DNA of 57,067 nt from a virus. Under the pieces are notes generated by a model that was not told where the DNA came from, ran no database searches, and worked only from the letters and a program-made list of their open reading frames with translations. Position numbers and translations under genes: made by a program. How positions within the stretch are numbered: the first letter of the stretch is position 1; each line of letters opens with the position of its first letter. Location: IMG/VR virus record IMGVR_UViG_3300040801_002467, positions 1-57,067 of that record. One strand, written 5' to 3'. Below, piece after piece: positions 1 through 7,042 of this stretch.

Positions 1-207
1 AGTGACGGTTGACCATCCTGTATCAGCAGCACCTGTTTTGAGATATAGGGAAGGAACGTCGTATCGTAAAAATAACGATCCTATTGGAGCATCATACCCA
101 CTCCCAGAAGAGGGGTCAAACCCCCCTTCTGCTATTAGTACCTGGTCGCCTTCGTCGTTTCCAAGTACGAGTATATTGACGGAAAATCCGTCATCTATAT
201 TTGCCAT
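1..207 (-). CDS. Partial structural-type protein, N-terminal part only
   Basis: An open frame begins with ATG at 207 and runs off the left edge, giving 69 codons without a stop. The peptide is acidic and glycine-rich, starting MANIDDGFSVNILVLGNDEG. It contains a segment (PIGSLFLRYD, then LYLKTGAADTGW) that resembles the short beta repeats of phage tail-fibre and neck-whisker proteins, in which a G-S-(L/I)-(F/Y)-x-R-x-D motif is common; the next gene has the same motif (GSIYMRTDD). It lies directly downstream of that large virion-like gene in the same direction. Function cannot be assigned from this fragment; a fibre or virion accessory role is an inference. Confidence 0.6.
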   Translation of the reverse strand, partial: MANIDDGFSVNILVLGNDEGDQVLIAEGGFDPSSGSGYDAPIGSLFLRYDVPSLYLKTGAADTGWSTVT

Positions 208-236
208 TCTCTAACCCTATATCTCTACTTCAGTTA

Positions 237-1769
237 TTATGCTAAGTAAGTCTTGCTTACACGCTTAATTGTGTAAGTAAGTGCGTTTGCTGGGTTTAGA
301 CTAAATTCTAGATTACCAGCATTAACTGCAACCGTTAGACCAATATTACCAACTGCGGAGCCTAGGTTAAGGACCGAGAAAGTATTATGATCAGCAGTTG
401 TTCCATCTGTTAACGCATGAACTTCAATTGCACGACGTCCGTTGTTTGATGTGCGCTTAACTTGCAAGATCCACTTAACTTCTGTTGCTTCAGTGGTAGG
501 AATTGAATCGATTACGGTTGGTGTTGCTGCTGCAACAGAACCGGTTCCTTCCTCTGTGTCGCTAACAAGGTCGCCAATTACCTGGTTGAACGAATCAAGG
601 GTTTCTTGAACGTTATTACCAGCAGCGGTAGTTGGGCCTAGGTAGCCGCCAGCAGTCCATGCAGACGAATTGTCAATGTCGCCAATGATGCTGTCTAAAG
701 CGTCAATACTAACTGCAATATTCTGTCCGTCGGCAACAATGTAGTCATTGGTGTATGTACGATCACCGATTACGTTATTAAGTTCGTTCAACGCATCAGT
801 TAAATCTAGCGTGCCTGCTGCACCCCATGACATATCATCAGATAGTGCATAGTTGCCACCATCGTTAGTAATTTCTCCATCGCCCATTGCCTGGTCAACA
901 AGATCCAATGCAGCGGTAATGTCTGTGGTTGAGTTATAATCTGGCGAACCAGTAATACGAGTGAAGTCGCTGATTAAGTTATTTTCGGTAAATTGTAATG
1001 TACCGATTGCATCATCAAGTTTGGAAATTGATGTATCAAGCGCGTCACCATCTGTAATCAAATCTTCAGACAAGTAGTCTGGTAGTTTAACGCCAGGGGA
1101 GCCTTTACCGATATAATCACGAATGTATTGTAGTTCTTGAGCGGAACCTGCAGAACCAAACTGAATCCACGATAGGCCGTCAAAAATCCATTGCTGATCG
1201 GCGTGTGCACCTTCGTTAATTAGAACTGCATCACCGTCGGACTCTTCATTTGTGTCTTCGGTTAGTGTCCAGTTGCCGCTGGTACCACCAACGATATAAA
1301 CGTTAGGACCGCCATCGCCAATACCCATCTCAGCAAACAAGATGCGGTCACCGGCAACGATTGGGCCTTGCGCTCCAAGTTGGTCGTCGGCGTTCATGTC
1401 TGCTACAGCGGCAGCAATTGTAGTAAAGTTGCCGTTTGCAGCGGTGTCTAAATAGCGAACTGGTTCACGCCAGGAAACGCCTTGAACAACACTTTCAACA
1501 AACTCTTTCGATGCTGCGATTGCCCATTTATCAGCACCAGAACCTGCAGTGTGCTTCCAATATAGTTGTAGTTTATTAAGCGCCGCATCGATTGGTGTAC
1601 TACCATCAGTAGTATCGTCGGTGCGCATGTAGATAGAACCTTGTGGCGCGTCGTTTTCAACTTGACGGTTGCCTGGAACTCCTACACCTTGTAGAATGTA
1701 TGCATTGCTGGTAAGGTCATCGGTCTGGATGTCAATACCGCGTGTTAAACGAAATAGATCTAAACTCAT
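237..1769 (-). CDS. Large virion/tail-fibre-like protein with internal repeats
   Basis: The product is 510 aa, starting at ATG 1769 behind a good Shine-Dalgarno (AGGAGAAAAAC). It is acidic and rich in Asp, Gly, Thr and Ala. Near residues 45-52 it has the fibre-like GSIYMRTDD motif, and between about residues 230 and 400 it has several repeats of roughly 45-50 residues ending in a variant of LDxxIGDL. The last about 110 residues look like a separate beta-rich head domain. Such repeats are typical of shaft domains in marine T4-like phage fibres. It is transcribed with the two flanking structural-type genes. A receptor-binding or fibre role is an inference from composition and repeats; there is no enzyme motif. 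Confidence 0.6.
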   Translation of the reverse strand: MSLDLFRLTRGIDIQTDDLTSNAYILQGVGVPGNRQVENDAPQGSIYMRTDDTTDGSTPIDAALNKLQLYWKHTAGSGADKWAIAASKEFVESVVQGVSWREPVRYLDTAANGNFTTIAAAVADMNADDQLGAQGPIVAGDRILFAEMGIGDGGPNVYIVGGTSGNWTLTEDTNEESDGDAVLINEGAHADQQWIFDGLSWIQFGSAGSAQELQYIRDYIGKGSPGVKLPDYLSEDLITDGDALDTSISKLDDAIGTLQFTENNLISDFTRITGSPDYNSTTDITAALDLVDQAMGDGEITNDGGNYALSDDMSWGAAGTLDLTDALNELNNVIGDRTYTNDYIVADGQNIAVSIDALDSIIGDIDNSSAWTAGGYLGPTTAAGNNVQETLDSFNQVIGDLVSDTEEGTGSVAAATPTVIDSIPTTEATEVKWILQVKRTSNNGRRAIEVHALTDGTTADHNTFSVLNLGSAVGNIGLTVAVNAGNLEFSLNPANALTYTIKRVSKTYLA

Positions 1770-1796
1770 GTTTTTCTCCTGATTAGAATAAGTTTA

Positions 1797-2564
1797 TTAT
1801 AGTGGTAAAGTCGGAACCCTCATTACACTTACGGTTAGTGGATTCACCTCGTTATTCACTATATTTAGCTGGACATCCGGACCAGAATATACCAAGTTTG
1901 GTTGGTATTTAATGCGGTCGCCAATTAAAGCATAGTGAGTATGGTCCACGGAATTGTCAAGGAGCTTAAACGCTCCTAAAACCTCCGACGATGCAAAATT
2001 TCCGTTGACATTATCGACAGCGGAAATAATGAATTTTAGACTCAGGTTCCCTGCGGGAACTATTGAATATAATGCAACAGTTGAACTTGCAGGGATTGTT
2101 ATTGTAGCATAATCATGTCCACCACCACTTAGTGGTACATACCCTGATCCATCCCATCGATATATAATGTTAGTATCAGCAGCAATATAAATTGTTTCAG
2201 TTTCGCCAACTGCTGGGAACGACCCAGCATCAGTGTACTCTAAAACTTCATCGCTGACACCACTAGCGTTTAGTGGTACATAGGTGCTGCCATCCCAGCG
2301 ATATATAATATTTGTATCTTCAGCAATGTATATTACATCAGCTGCGCCAGGTGCTGGGAAGTTGGTTATACTAGGAAAAGAATCAACGTTGTCATTGCCT
2401 GCACCACCTGCGCCGCAGCCAGCAATTAACTCGCCGCCAGGCAGCCCGTTGTATTTGTAAATACACCCGGTTTCAATATCATAGAATAGATAGGTTTCCT
2501 CACCGATATATTCGGTGCGGTCCATCTGTACTAACGACCCTTTGATCTTTCGTATAAAGGCCAC
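1797..2564 (-). CDS. Virion structural protein with two WDGSxYVPL repeats
   Basis: The product is 255 aa. The start is GTG at 2564, supported by GGAAGG four bases upstream. Two nearly identical blocks, about residues 70-98 and 118-146, each read as IYIA(E/A)DTNIIYRWDGS followed by (T/G)YVPL. This tyrosine-tryptophan-aspartate repeat is widespread in phage fibre and baseplate proteins as a short beta-hairpin. The C-terminal about 100 residues are beta-rich and may form the exposed domain. It is adjacent to the 510-aa fibre-like gene and probably co-transcribed. The exact virion location is unknown. Confidence 0.6.
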   Translation of the reverse strand: MAFIRKIKGSLVQMDRTEYIGEETYLFYDIETGCIYKYNGLPGGELIAGCGAGGAGNDNVDSFPSITNFPAPGAADVIYIAEDTNIIYRWDGSTYVPLNASGVSDEVLEYTDAGSFPAVGETETIYIAADTNIIYRWDGSGYVPLSGGGHDYATITIPASSTVALYSIVPAGNLSLKFIISAVDNVNGNFASSEVLGAFKLLDNSVDHTHYALIGDRIKYQPNLVYSGPDVQLNIVNNEVNPLTVSVMRVPTLPL

Positions 2565-2574
2565 TTAACCTTCC

Positions 2575-2961
2575 TTAATCTGACTCGTGATCGTCAGCAA
2601 TAAAATGAGCTGCCAATGCTGCGTTTTTCTTTGGGTTTATTTCTTCTACTGTGTTTTTAGAACAACTACCAGTCAAACCAGCCATTGATTTTAATGCTTG
2701 TAACTCGTCCTCTGGATCTGCTGCATAATCGCAGGAACCATCATCGGTTGCAAAATCATCAAACTTCTCGGTATTGTTGTCAACACCACTCACCTTCTTA
2801 AGCAATTCGTGCTTTTGCTGTAATGGTGAAATCATTGTTGCTGTGTCGGTGTTGTCTGTATTGTCTACCGGGACTGGCGATAACTCGGCTTGCGGTGCTT
2901 CTGCTGCGTCTTTTTGATCAACAAAATCGGCCACTTTTCTTAATAAATCACTGATGCGCAT
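2575..2961 (-). CDS. Acidic protein of unknown function, late gene
   Basis: The product is 128 aa and very acidic, with an N-terminal amphipathic segment (MRISDLLRKVADFVDQKD) followed by a low-complexity Asp/Asn/Thr region. It has three cysteines but no recognisable zinc or catalytic motif. A T4-type late promoter element TATAAATA lies on the same strand at 2982-2989, about 20 bases before the ATG, with AAAGGA and CAGG between, so late expression with the structural genes is expected. I do not recognise the family. An internal head or scaffold-associated role would fit its composition but is speculative. Confidence 0.55.
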   Translation of the reverse strand: MRISDLLRKVADFVDQKDAAEAPQAELSPVPVDNTDNTDTATMISPLQQKHELLKKVSGVDNNTEKFDDFATDDGSCDYAADPEDELQALKSMAGLTGSCSKNTVEEINPKKNAALAAHFIADDHESD

Positions 2962-2981
2962 ACCTGAATCCTTTTATTGTG

Positions 2982-2989
2982 TATTTATA
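2982..2989 (-). promoter_or_regulatory. T4-type late promoter -10 element TATAAATA
   Basis: A perfect copy of the T4 late consensus TATAAATA on the minus strand, between the gene at 2985-3374 and the acidic protein gene starting at 2961. The expected start point is about six bases downstream, leaving a short leader with an AAAGGA ribosome site. Confidence 0.65.
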
Positions 2990-3374
2990 CAAATCGTGGC
3001 GTTATACTGTTTGTCGTCGATTGCAAATTTCCAGTCCAAGAATCGCTTAAATTGTGTGTTTTTAGTTCATTAATTCTATCCCGCAAGATCTCATAAAATG
3101 AATCAACTTCCCCCTTAAAGGATCCAAGTAATTTATCGATTGCTTCTAGGCAAAACGTCCAGTTCCGTTGATGGTAATTCCGTATCAACGCTTGGTGTAT
3201 TCGAATTTTTGCATCAATGTGTGAAAGCTCATTTAATTCCAGATGGTCTCTATCTATAACACAATATGATTTTACTTTTCGATCATTATTAATCTCAACG
3301 GTGTCCAATTCTAACAATAAATATTTCGAACGCACTGCGTCAAAGTTGTTATCTGTGTCAAACACTATGTACAT
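2985..3374 (-). CDS. Hypothetical protein, divergent from the plus-strand gene
   Basis: The product is 129 aa, with ATG at 3374 preceded by a clear AGGAG. It is predicted to be soluble, mixed alpha/beta, with a central helical stretch around residues 50-110. There is no motif I recognise. It is the first minus-strand gene left of the divergent intergenic region 3375-3416 and faces away from the degenerate phosphoesterase gene. The intergenic region holds two TATAAT-like hexamers on the plus strand. Confidence 0.5.
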   Translation of the reverse strand: MYIVFDTDNNFDAVRSKYLLLELDTVEINNDRKVKSYCVIDRDHLELNELSHIDAKIRIHQALIRNYHQRNWTFCLEAIDKLLGSFKGEVDSFYEILRDRINELKTHNLSDSWTGNLQSTTNSITPRFV

Positions 3375-3390
3375 AGGTATACTCCTTTAA

Positions 3391-3415
3391 TATAATAATT
3401 ATGCGATGATATAAT
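3391..3415 (+). promoter_or_regulatory. Candidate plus-strand -10 elements for the phosphoesterase-like gene
   Basis: TATAAT occurs at 3391-3396 and again at 3410-3415, just before the ATG at 3417. A weak -35 candidate (TGTACA, 3369-3374) is 16 bases before the first. No Shine-Dalgarno precedes 3417, so a very short leader is likely. The evidence is only sequence resemblance. Confidence 0.35.
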
Positions 3416-3416
3416 A

Positions 3417-4187
3417 ATGACAATAACTTTTGACTTAATTAGTGATTTATACCTAAACGACATTGATGATTTTTCCTGGGAAGGAAAAAGTACGTCTCTA
3501 TTTTGCATAGTGGCAGGAAACATTTCCGCTGACCGAGATGTTCTTTTTGAATTTCTAGACGAACTTAAAGATTATTATGAATGTGTGTTTTTTGTAGATG
3601 GTGAACTAGAACATAAATCATTTAACGGAAACTTTGCCAAAAGTTATAAAAATCTCGAAGAAGGGATTGATGAAATTGACCGTGTGGTTTTTATGCACGA
3701 AAATATAATCGTGTTAAATGGCGTCACGTTAGTTGCAACCAACGGATGGACTACCTTTGATTTTGGTGGGCGAGTGGGGGTGGACGAGAATATTCGGTTC
3801 TTAACCGAGAGAGGAATTCTTGACGAAGTGCATGCTAACGAAATTTTTAAGATGGCTATTACAGACCAGCATTATATGTACAATAGCATCGAAACCTGTC
3901 AGACATTAGAAGATTGTGAAAATATAATTGTCATTACAAATACAGTGCCGGTTAAAGATTTTATCGAGCATCGTGACGAATATGCCGGAACTATTCTAGG
4001 TGATATTTCCGGAAATACTGGACTTGTACAATGCTTAACAAATGACAAGGCTAGTAAAGTAAAGGCTTGGATTTTTGGCAAGTTTGAAGACGAGTTGGAC
4101 TTCGTGAAGAACAACATTCGATATGTAAGTAATCCAGGCAAAGGAAGAAGCCTGGATACTTATTTTCCCAAAAGGATATCTATTTAA
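3417..4187 (+). CDS. Degenerate calcineurin-like metallophosphoesterase (probable pseudo-enzyme)
   Basis: The product is 256 aa and one of only two plus-strand genes in the window. Its layout follows the bacterial single-domain metallophosphoesterase family block by block, but the metal ligands are replaced. The SDLH block reads SDLYL (residues 9-13). The AGD block reads VAGNIS. The GNHE block reads DGELE. The VTHHAP block reads VITNTVP. The GHTH block reads IFGKFE, and the terminal VSNPRG block reads VSNPGKG. Only the first Asp (D10) survives. Loss of the His, Asp and Asn ligands should abolish two-metal catalysis. It overlaps clpS tail to tail by four bases. A binding or decoy role is an inference; an undetected alternative chemistry cannot be excluded. 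Confidence 0.65.
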   Translation: MTITFDLISDLYLNDIDDFSWEGKSTSLFCIVAGNISADRDVLFEFLDELKDYYECVFFVDGELEHKSFNGNFAKSYKNLEEGIDEIDRVVFMHENIIVLNGVTLVATNGWTTFDFGGRVGVDENIRFLTERGILDEVHANEIFKMAITDQHYMYNSIETCQTLEDCENIIVITNTVPVKDFIEHRDEYAGTILGDISGNTGLVQCLTNDKASKVKAWIFGKFEDELDFVKNNIRYVSNPGKGRSLDTYFPKRISI

Positions 4188-4483
4188 GATTCCTTTTCAA
4201 TTTTGATTTGTAGCGGATACCCGTTCTGGCGGGCTTCAACAGTCACTTCAATTCCTTTTTGTTCTGCAATTTCAAATGGAAGAACCGCTACAACAGCCGA
4301 ACCTTCATTATGAATTTGGCTAGCGATCTTTTCTGCTGTCGAGGTTGCATACGAAAAATGAACCTCTAAACTTTCAATAACAAATTGCATGCTAGTTTTA
4401 TTATCGTTAACATAAACAACTTTATACATGGGCGGTGCAGCAAGATCTACACGTGGCTTAATTAAAGTTCGAGTTTGTGCCAT
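4184..4483 (-). CDS. clpS: ClpS, Clp protease adaptor (N-degron recognin)
   Basis: ClpS binds proteins with bulky hydrophobic N-termini and delivers them to the ClpAP protease. The 99-residue product is full length for the family. An in-frame upstream ATG exists at 4546, but ATG 4483 has AGAGGAAAAG at the right distance. The ClpS core PPMYKVVYVNDNKTSMQFV is clear. Residues equivalent to E. coli Asn34, Asp35, Met40 and His66, which form the N-degron pocket, are present as N26, D27, M32 and H58, and the C-terminal NGYPLQ...EKE matches the family. It sits beside hsp20 and near clpX. The usual partner is ClpA, which is not in the window, so it probably works with host ClpA or modulates its substrate choice. 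Confidence 0.85.
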   Translation of the reverse strand: MAQTRTLIKPRVDLAAPPMYKVVYVNDNKTSMQFVIESLEVHFSYATSTAEKIASQIHNEGSAVVAVLPFEIAEQKGIEVTVEARQNGYPLQIKIEKES

Positions 4484-4561
4484 ACTACTTTTCCTCTGCT
4501 GTTGTAAGTATTTAGTGATTGTACTTGGTTTTTGTTCCAAGTACAACCACTTTTTACACCG

Positions 4562-4984
4562 TTAGGCTACTTTAACTTCGATTTGCTTTGGTTTTAGAGC
4601 GTCTGGAATGATGCGCTCTAGATAAACAGTTAAAATGCCGTCTTTAACAACAGCACTCTGTACCTCAACATAATCGGCTAAGTTAAAAACTCGCCTAAAC
4701 TTTCGAGCAGAGATTCCATGATGGAGATAGTTGCGTGTATCGGCTTCCGTTTCGTTTTTCTCGCCCAAAATTACCAACTCACCATTTTGGGTTGATACAG
4801 TAATTTCGTTTTGAGTGAAGCCAGCAATGGCCATCTCAATTTCATACTTGTCGTCGCCTGTTGCGACAATGTTGTATGGAGGATAGCTGGTTGCGTTAAC
4901 ATGCTCAACTTGGTCGATCATGCGGCTTAAACGGTCGATACCGATAGAATTACGGAAGAAGGGGGTTAAATCGAGTCTTGTCAT
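4562..4984 (-). CDS. hsp20: Small heat shock protein Hsp20 / alpha-crystallin family
   Basis: The product is 140 aa, the normal length for IbpA-like chaperones. It has a short N-terminal arm (residues 1-33), an alpha-crystallin domain (about 36-125) with the family signatures YEIEMAIAGF and GELVILGEK, an RxFNLADYVEV strand, and the GILTVYLER block. It ends in a short tail. Such proteins hold unfolding proteins for later refolding and are frequent in marine T4-like phages. The start at 4984 follows AAAGGAG. The roughly 80-base leader contains a strong hairpin (5015-5044) and a late-promoter-like element (5060-5067). Confidence 0.9.
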   Translation of the reverse strand: MTRLDLTPFFRNSIGIDRLSRMIDQVEHVNATSYPPYNIVATGDDKYEIEMAIAGFTQNEITVSTQNGELVILGEKNETEADTRNYLHHGISARKFRRVFNLADYVEVQSAVVKDGILTVYLERIIPDALKPKQIEVKVA

Positions 4985-5014
4985 TTTGTTTCTCCTTTAA
5001 TAAGCAAGAATCTA

Positions 5015-5044
5015 ACGTAGAAACCCTATTAGGCATTTCTACGT
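5015..5044 (-). promoter_or_regulatory. Stem-loop in the hsp20 5' leader
   Basis: A perfect 9-base inverted repeat, ACGTAGAAA (5015-5023) and TTTCTACGT (5036-5044), encloses a 12-base loop that can itself pair CC with GG. It lies between the probable start point and the ribosome site of hsp20. It has no U-run, so it is not an ordinary terminator. A role as an RNA stability or thermosensing element is possible but unproven. Confidence 0.45.
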
Positions 5045-5059
5045 ATATACTAAGACAAA

Positions 5060-5067
5060 TATTTATG
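5060..5067 (-). promoter_or_regulatory. Late-promoter-like element CATAAATA upstream of hsp20
   Basis: CATAAATA on the minus strand, a one-base variant of the T4 late consensus, overlaps the last codons of the upstream glycosyltransferase gene and lies about 76 bases before the hsp20 start. Confidence 0.45.
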
Positions 5068-5662
5068 CTAAAAGTTTTCTCTTTAGAGCAGATAACTGCA
5101 AATTATCTTCTCCGGTTGTCTTTTTGTGATTGCCGGATTCAAACTTATACCAGATATATCCGACTGTATTAATGTATTGAAAATCGGAAACGCTTGCTAC
5201 ATGGGCACAAATAATTTGATCAGACAAACTTCTAAATTTATGGGTCCACGTTATCTTTTCAATTTGGTTTAATATGGGCATTAAAATACTACGCCGCATA
5301 ACTAATAACGGATGGACCGGAACTGATCTTGATAGATGCCACTCTTTACTCCAATTATGTTTTTGGTAAAGTAAAGTTGATCTACCGTTTTCTTTTATAA
5401 CTTCACTATTGGTATATACACCAGCTAATTTAGGATTCGCTTCTAAAGTATTTAGACATTCGCCAAATGCTTCAGGCACTACTTTGTCATCTGGATCCAT
5501 GTACGAAACGTATGGTGCTGTCCCGACCCTAAAAGCATTGATTCTCGCCTGCAAAACATTGCCAACTATTCCTGGCATATGATAAACATTAACATATGGC
5601 AATGAGAAATCGTTTAATCTTAATACCTCGTCATCGAGATGTAATACGTGAACATCAATCAT
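5063..5662 (-). CDS. Compact GT2-like glycosyltransferase
   Basis: The product is 199 aa. The signature is YVSYMDPDDKVVPEAF at about residues 52-67, matching the GT-A fold nucleotide-sugar-binding DxD motif (DPDD) of family 2 glycosyltransferases, followed by the typical strand in which the acceptor side begins (AGVYTNSEVI). At about 200 residues it is shorter than a usual GT2 domain, and the N-terminal beta-alpha unit is abbreviated. It starts six bases after the rpsU stop. Phage GT2 enzymes modify DNA bases or host or virion glycans; which applies is not visible here. Confidence 0.65.
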   Translation of the reverse strand: MIDVHVLHLDDEVLRLNDFSLPYVNVYHMPGIVGNVLQARINAFRVGTAPYVSYMDPDDKVVPEAFGECLNTLEANPKLAGVYTNSEVIKENGRSTLLYQKHNWSKEWHLSRSVPVHPLLVMRRSILMPILNQIEKITWTHKFRSLSDQIICAHVASVSDFQYINTVGYIWYKFESGNHKKTTGEDNLQLSALKRKLLA

Positions 5663-5667
5663 TACAC

Positions 5668-5871
5668 TTACGTGCGAGTTAATTCAGTATCTCTAAGGTA
5701 TTTCTTCCATCGCATTTTAGCAGCGGCTTTGGCGCGATTTTTCCGTACGGACGGCTTTTCGTAGTGCTGTCTTTCACGAAGCTCTAATAATGCTCCGTTT
5801 GCTTGTACTTTTTTCTTCCATTTTCGAAATGCTTTTTCGAAATTATCGTTATGAACTATTACCGTTGGCAT
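5668..5871 (-). CDS. rpsU: Ribosomal protein bS21
   Basis: The product is 67 aa and full length. It is highly basic, with the bS21 pattern: an N-terminal strand ([20 protein letters not shown]), then [19 protein letters not shown] and a C-terminal basic helix [12 protein letters not shown]. bS21 sits on the 30S platform near the anti-Shine-Dalgarno end of 16S rRNA and affects initiation. Phage-encoded bS21 is known in aquatic phages and can replace the host subunit. The gene overlaps the clpX 3' end by 23 bases. An AGGAGG lies 14 bases upstream of the ATG, stronger but farther away than usual, which could make its translation sensitive to bS21-containing ribosomes. Confidence 0.92.
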   Translation of the reverse strand: MPTVIVHNDNFEKAFRKWKKKVQANGALLELRERQHYEKPSVRKNRAKAAAKMRWKKYLRDTELTRT

Positions 5872-7039
5872 GTTGTTGATTTAATCCTCCTCTTTTTGCG
5901 TCAACAGGTATATTTATTTGTTTTTTGGTTATTCTGACATTATTAACGTTTTCTTTCTGATACCGAACTACATTATACATATACGGCAATAACGTTTTTT
6001 CCATAATTGCTCTTAATGCTCTTGCTCCTGTTTTTTGCTTCATTGCTTCTTCAATAACTTGTTGCACTGCATCTTGATCAAATTCTAACTGAACTTTACT
6101 ATAATCAAATAAATGTTTATACTGATCTAACAAATTATTTTTAACTGTTGTTAATATGCTAGTCATATCTTCTTTAGTTAATTCTTGTACTTCTGTTATT
6201 ATCGGAAATCTTCCTACAAACTCTGGTATCAATCCAAATTTCACTAAATCCATAAATGATGGATCAACATTTCCGCTATTTAAATTACCACTGAAACCAA
6301 TTCTTGTATTGCTGCCCCTTTGCTTTTTAATTTGATCTAGCCCGACAAATGCTCCCGAAGCAATAAACAAAATATTCGAGGTATCAATATCTACGGTCTT
6401 ATCGGATTTTTTTGCAACTGGAACTTGGTATACTGACCCTTCAACTAATTTCAATAGAGCTTGTTGCACGCCCTCTCCTGACACATCATGACCGACATTA
6501 CTTTCTGAATTCTTACGGGCGATCTTATCAACTTCGTCTATAAACACAATACCTCGTTGTGCTAGTTCTACATTCCCATTGGCTTTTTGTAATAATTTCG
6601 TTAGAATTGTGTCTACATCTTCGCCGACATACCCTGCCTCAGTTAAACATGTTGCATCGATAATAACAAAAGGTACTTCGAGATAATCCGCAATAGTTCT
6701 AGCTAATAATGTTTTTCCAGATCCCGTCGGGCCCAATATTAATACATTGCTTTTATCTAAAAATACCTCAGGTGAATTCAAACGTTTATAATGGTTTGAA
6801 ACTGCAACCGATAGTACCATTTTAGCATAATCCTGGTTAACTACATATTCATCCAGGTACTCTTTAAGGCTAACAGGATCAACGTCGTTGATACAATCTT
6901 TGTTTGCGGTTAGTAGTTCTTTTTTTAGAATATCTGTACATAACCCAACGCATACATTGCATATTGCCACGTCGTCGCCAACAATTAATTTCTTAACCTC
7001 AGTATGACTAGTTCCACAAAAACTGCATTTTCCGGACAT
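5849..7039 (-). CDS. clpX: ClpX, ATP-dependent unfoldase of the Clp protease
   Basis: The product is 396 aa, slightly shorter than E. coli ClpX. Visible features are the C4 zinc-binding domain (C5, C8, C27 or C30, C34), Walker A GPTGSGKT (103-110), pore-1 loop GYVG (136-139), Walker [10 protein letters not shown] (about 164-172), the ClpP-docking IGF tripeptide (247-249), the FVGRFP arginine region and sensor-2 GAR (338-340). The RKH loop of bacterial ClpX, used for substrate choice, is missing: the segment at about 205-216 reads [10 protein letters not shown]. No clpP is present, so it should dock on host ClpP. The start has AAGGAG. Clustering with clpS, hsp20 and rpsU suggests a proteome-remodelling module. 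Confidence 0.93.
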   Translation of the reverse strand: MSGKCSFCGTSHTEVKKLIVGDDVAICNVCVGLCTDILKKELLTANKDCINDVDPVSLKEYLDEYVVNQDYAKMVLSVAVSNHYKRLNSPEVFLDKSNVLILGPTGSGKTLLARTIADYLEVPFVIIDATCLTEAGYVGEDVDTILTKLLQKANGNVELAQRGIVFIDEVDKIARKNSESNVGHDVSGEGVQQALLKLVEGSVYQVPVAKKSDKTVDIDTSNILFIASGAFVGLDQIKKQRGSNTRIGFSGNLNSGNVDPSFMDLVKFGLIPEFVGRFPIITEVQELTKEDMTSILTTVKNNLLDQYKHLFDYSKVQLEFDQDAVQQVIEEAMKQKTGARALRAIMEKTLLPYMYNVVRYQKENVNNVRITKKQINIPVDAKRGGLNQQHANGNSS

Positions 7040-7042
7040 TGT

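Noticed and set aside
5911-5918. AATAAATA upstream of rpsU as a late promoter
   Set aside because: It lies within the clpX coding end in an AT-rich stretch; possible but not distinguishable from chance, so it is not listed as a feature.
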